Shown: positions 4,875-7,049 of the stretch, piece after piece
Numbering within the stretch: the first letter of the stretch is position 1
How the letters are laid out: each line of letters begins with the position of its first letter
Assembly: GCA_020723225.1 (NCBI GenBank)
Contig: DYJG01000130.1
Location: 1-7,049 of the forward strand
From: Desulfobacca acetoxidans
GTDB lineage: Bacteria > Desulfobacterota > Desulfobaccia > Desulfobaccales > 0-14-0-80-60-11
DNA: 7,049 nucleotides
Direction of reading: 5' to 3'
Notes under the pieces: model-generated
What the model saw: the letters and a program-made list of their open reading frames with translations, nothing else
What the model was told of the DNA's origin: nothing
Databases searched by the model: none
Position numbers and translations under genes: made by a program

Positions 4875-6608
4875 ATGGTTCATAAAGTAACACTTAGACA
4901 CTTCAAACGTTTCCGGGAAGATAGTTTTGATATCTTCGATACTATAATATTGGCAGGACCTAACAATAGTGGGAAAAGCTCACTTTTACAAGCTATTGCA
5001 GTTTGGAATTTAGCTCTAAAGAGATGGCTTATTGAACGCGGCCCTGAATCAGGGTCAAAAGCGAAGCAGCGTATTGGTGTTGCAATAACTAGGAAAGATT
5101 TCACTGCTATTCCCCTAAGAGAGATGAATTTATTGTGGACAGATAGATCGACTGCACTATCCAAAGAAGAACTTAACGAAGAACAAAAATTAGGGACTCC
5201 ACGAAAATTAAGAATTGAATTAAGAGGAAGATTTCCAAACAAGGAATGGTCGCTTGCCTTCGATTTTACTTATCGCTATCCTGATTTAATCCATGTGAAA
5301 CCCAGCAATGAAACCCCAATTGAACCAATTTTGAAGGAAATAAAAAGTTTTCAGGTTATTCATGTTCCTCCATTCTCAGGCATTGGTGTTGAGGAAACAA
5401 GATATGATCCAGCATACCAGGAATTTCTCATAGGTCAGGGTAAGCCTGGAGATATTCTTAGGAATCTTTTATTAGAGGTATATCGAGACAAACAAGAAGA
5501 GTGGTCTGAGCTATGTAGAGTGATACAAGAGACATTCGGATATAATCTCTTACCTCCCGAGTACGAAGGTCGTCCCTTTATTGTATGTGAATACCAGCCA
5601 CTTTTTTATAAGAAAGTTCAACCAAAACTGGATATATCTAGCGCTGGAAGTGGCTTTCTGCAAGTTCTTATGCTGCTTGGTTTTTTTTATGCTCGTCCAG
5701 CCTCAATATTGCTTCTTGATGAACCTGACGCTCATTTACATGTGATTTTACAGAAACAGGTTTATGACAGACTTAGATGGATTGCTCGTAATCGTGGTTG
5801 TCAGTTGCTTATAGCAACACATTCAGAAGTTCTTATTGATAGCACTTCTCCAGATAGAATAGTTTCTTTCCTTGATCACCCTCATAAGTTATCTGATGAT
5901 ACACAACGGGATCAAGTAAGAGAGGCGCTAAAGAGAGTGACTAGTTTAGATATGTTACTCGCAGAGCAAAGTCCAGGAATCCTTTACGTGGAAGGTGAAA
6001 CCGATCTCAATTTGCTACGCGAATGGGCACGCGCCCTACAGCATCCAACTTATGAATATTTTAGTAAAAAACCTCTATTCCATTGCAATCAAGGTAGCCA
6101 TCCTCGTGAATCTCGCTCCCATTATTTTGCTTTGAAGGCTTTCAAACGTGATATTAGAGGTGCGTTAATTCTCGATAGAGACAACCGTAATCTTCCATCC
6201 CATGAGGTCTCAGCAGAAGGTCTAACTATTATCCGTTGGGATCGTTATGAGGTGGAGAATTATTTAATAAATCCAAATGCTTTGACCAGATTTGTCCGCG
6301 GAGTTAGCCCTGATTTATTTACAATGGCTTCAGCAGAAAGAGGTCTTGAATATTTAAAGCGACATTTGCCGCCACCTATTTTTGAAAACCCTCTTGTGGA
6401 TGATTTGGACTATTTTCGTTATACCCCTTCCAGCAAAACATTATTGCCGGGGTTTTTTGAAGCATCAGGGTTGCCTTTGACAAAAAATGAATATTACCAA
6501 ATTGCTGCTCAAATGAAGCCTGAGGAAATACCAATAGAGGTCAAGGAAAAACTTGATATTATATACCAATGTTTAGGGTTGAGTTTGACAAAAACAGAAG
6601 GCGAATAA
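4875..6608 (+). CDS. OLD-family ATP-dependent nuclease (ABC-type ATPase plus TOPRIM)
   Basis: The 577-aa protein has an SMC/ABC-like ATPase head. Walker A is GPNNSGKS (28-35), with Q39 as the likely Q-loop, a signature-like SAGSG at 256-260, Walker B ILLLDEPDAHLH at 278-289, and the His switch ATHSE at 314-318. A TOPRIM nuclease domain follows, with GILYVEGETDLNLL (E373) and LILDRDN (D434, D436), then WDRYEVENYL at 455-464, a motif often seen in OLD-type and AAA-15 ATP-dependent nucleases. All expected catalytic residues are present, so it should be active. OLD-family proteins are nicking or cutting nucleases, several of them anti-phage (P2 Old, GajA of Gabija, the PARIS pair). No GajB-like helicase or second PARIS-type gene is beside it, so a stand-alone OLD is most likely. 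The ATG follows GGGGGAG closely. Its AT-rich codon use contrasts with all neighbours and marks it as acquired. Confidence 0.88.
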   Translation: MVHKVTLRHFKRFREDSFDIFDTIILAGPNNSGKSSLLQAIAVWNLALKRWLIERGPESGSKAKQRIGVAITRKDFTAIPLREMNLLWTDRSTALSKEELNEEQKLGTPRKLRIELRGRFPNKEWSLAFDFTYRYPDLIHVKPSNETPIEPILKEIKSFQVIHVPPFSGIGVEETRYDPAYQEFLIGQGKPGDILRNLLLEVYRDKQEEWSELCRVIQETFGYNLLPPEYEGRPFIVCEYQPLFYKKVQPKLDISSAGSGFLQVLMLLGFFYARPASILLLDEPDAHLHVILQKQVYDRLRWIARNRGCQLLIATHSEVLIDSTSPDRIVSFLDHPHKLSDDTQRDQVREALKRVTSLDMLLAEQSPGILYVEGETDLNLLREWARALQHPTYEYFSKKPLFHCNQGSHPRESRSHYFALKAFKRDIRGALILDRDNRNLPSHEVSAEGLTIIRWDRYEVENYLINPNALTRFVRGVSPDLFTMASAERGLEYLKRHLPPPIFENPLVDDLDYFRYTPSSKTLLPGFFEASGLPLTKNEYYQIAAQMKPEEIPIEVKEKLDIIYQCLGLSLTKTEGE

Positions 6609-6620
6609 TTTCGCCTCTTG
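6600..6620 (+). terminator. Possible intrinsic terminator at the nuclease stop codon
   Basis: GGCGAA (6600-6605) pairs with TTCGCC (6610-6615) around a TAAT loop, and the TAA stop lies in the loop. A short T-rich tail (TCTTGTT) follows. The stem is only six base pairs and the tail is interrupted, so termination would be weak. It belongs to the insert, so the cassette would carry its own 3' end. Confidence 0.45.
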
Positions 6621-6649
6621 TTAGAAATCTCAAGTTGATCAGAGGTTAA

Positions 6650-7049
6650 ACAGCCATCAGCGAAAAAATTATCTTCACCGGCCGGGAGGCCCAACTTATC
6701 GAGGAAAACGGCGACCAGGGCTCCCGCATCGCCCGGCGGGCGCCCATTGACTCCCTGCTGCGTTATGCGGCGAAAGTGATGCCGCCGCCGCTGCCGCTCC
6801 TGCCGCCGGGCGCCAGATGGATGGCGGCGCGCAAAGACCTGGTATTCGTGGCGGTGGAGCACCTCCCCCAATGCCGCACTCTTAAGGCCAGTTGGGAGAA
6901 GAAAGGCGGCGAAGACTACCGCACCTACCGCCTGGCCTTTCCCTACATCCTTTATCTCCTCAGCTTCTACCGGGGCGACCTCCAGGAAATGAAGATGTTC
7001 TACCGGGTCAGCCCCCTCGCGTCCCTGGAAGACCCTTTATACCACACCA
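6650..7049 (+). pseudogene. 3' part of split gene, start lost; runs off the window
   Basis: This GC-rich frame follows TAA at 6647-6649 and has no ATG, GTG or TTG near its beginning. It opens TAISEKIIFTGREAQLIEE, then has a proline-rich stretch (MPPPLPLLPPG, around 6779-6811), VFVAVEHLPQCRTLKASW, YRTYRLAFPYILYLLSF, and FYRVSPLASLEDPLYHT at the window edge. The 5' end is supplied by 4821-4853 across the insertion. The pattern of an aromatic LAFPYILYLL strand and a later DPLY recalls PRTRC-B-like or prokaryotic E2-associated proteins, but the resemblance is faint and I do not assign a name. Being coupled to the ATPase, it was probably its partner. An internal restart (for example GTG ATG at about 6776) would lose the first third of what is visible. 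The gene's end is outside the window. Confidence 0.7.

Larger units (their letters stand above)
4851..6649 (+). mobile_element. AT-rich 1.8-kb inserted cassette carrying one OLD-type nuclease gene
   Basis: The boundaries are inferred from two facts. ACAG occurs at 4851-4854 and 6650-6653, and deleting one copy plus everything between restores a single open frame across the junction. Base composition changes sharply at the same places: the insert is AT-rich with TTA, AGA and ATA codons, while both flanks are GC-rich. The insert has one gene on the host operon's strand, with a ribosome binding site and a stop-codon hairpin. The 4-base repeat may be a target-site duplication or simple microhomology. 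I found no terminal inverted repeats, no transposase and no recombinase, so the transfer mechanism is unknown. It does not match the usual group II intron ends. Confidence 0.65.

Noticed and set aside
4851..6653. Classical insertion sequence or intron
   Set aside because: There is no transposase or reverse transcriptase gene, no inverted repeats where the two ends are compared by eye, and no typical group II intron ends.
6509..6871. 120-aa minus-strand frame across the right insertion junction
   Set aside because: It spans the compositional break, is antisense to two better frames, and shows no recognisable motif.

Overview
The window is GC-rich bacterial DNA. The gene types point to an anaerobic or microaerophilic Gram-negative, most simply a Desulfobacterota (deltaproteobacterial) genome: a flavodoxin-fold FMN reductase with a Cys/DDM motif, a small dual-CxxC protein with an in-frame TGA that looks like selenocysteine, a periplasmic TlpA-like thioredoxin, and heptanucleotide repeat tracts between genes. 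The taxonomic placement is inference; no rRNA or other phylogenetic marker is present.

Layout. Positions 1-129 hold heptamer repeats and a hairpin but no gene. A minus-strand cluster runs from 2240 down to 130: FMN reductase (2240-1635), a large heptamer-built inverted repeat (about 1519-1633), FlK-like hotdog thioesterase (1502-1113), an unrecognised 250-265 aa protein (from 1071 or 1116 down to 319), and the small dual-CxxC (seleno)protein (294-130). Positions 2241-2491 are a divergent promoter region. On the plus strand follow a signal-peptide-bearing TlpA-like thioredoxin (2492-2998), a GC-rich hairpin, and a 581-aa AAA+ ATPase with Ycf46-like architecture (3079-4824).

The most interesting structure is downstream of the ATPase. 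A gene starting at TTG 4821, with a 4-base overlap (TTGA) with the ATPase stop, is open for only 14 codons. About 1.8 kb further on, a GC-rich open frame without any start codon begins at 6650 and runs off the window. Removing the intervening 1,799 bases, which are flanked by ACAG at 4851-4854 and 6650-6653, joins the two pieces in frame into one continuous protein. The intervening DNA is clearly AT-rich and carries exactly one gene, a 577-aa OLD-family ATPase/TOPRIM nuclease (4875-6608), with its own ribosome binding site and a hairpin at its stop codon. I read this as a compact nuclease (probably anti-phage) cassette inserted near the start of the gene behind the ATPase. No transposase, recombinase or terminal inverted repeat is visible.

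How the genes may work together. The ATPase and the split gene were translationally coupled and probably formed one functional unit; the split protein's visible part faintly recalls PRTRC-B-like proteins, but this is weak. The inserted nuclease keeps the coupling geometry: the truncated reading frame stops (TAA 4863-4865) just ahead of the nuclease ribosome binding site, so the nuclease can use the host operon's transcription. The minus-strand genes look like an ordinary metabolic or redox cluster.
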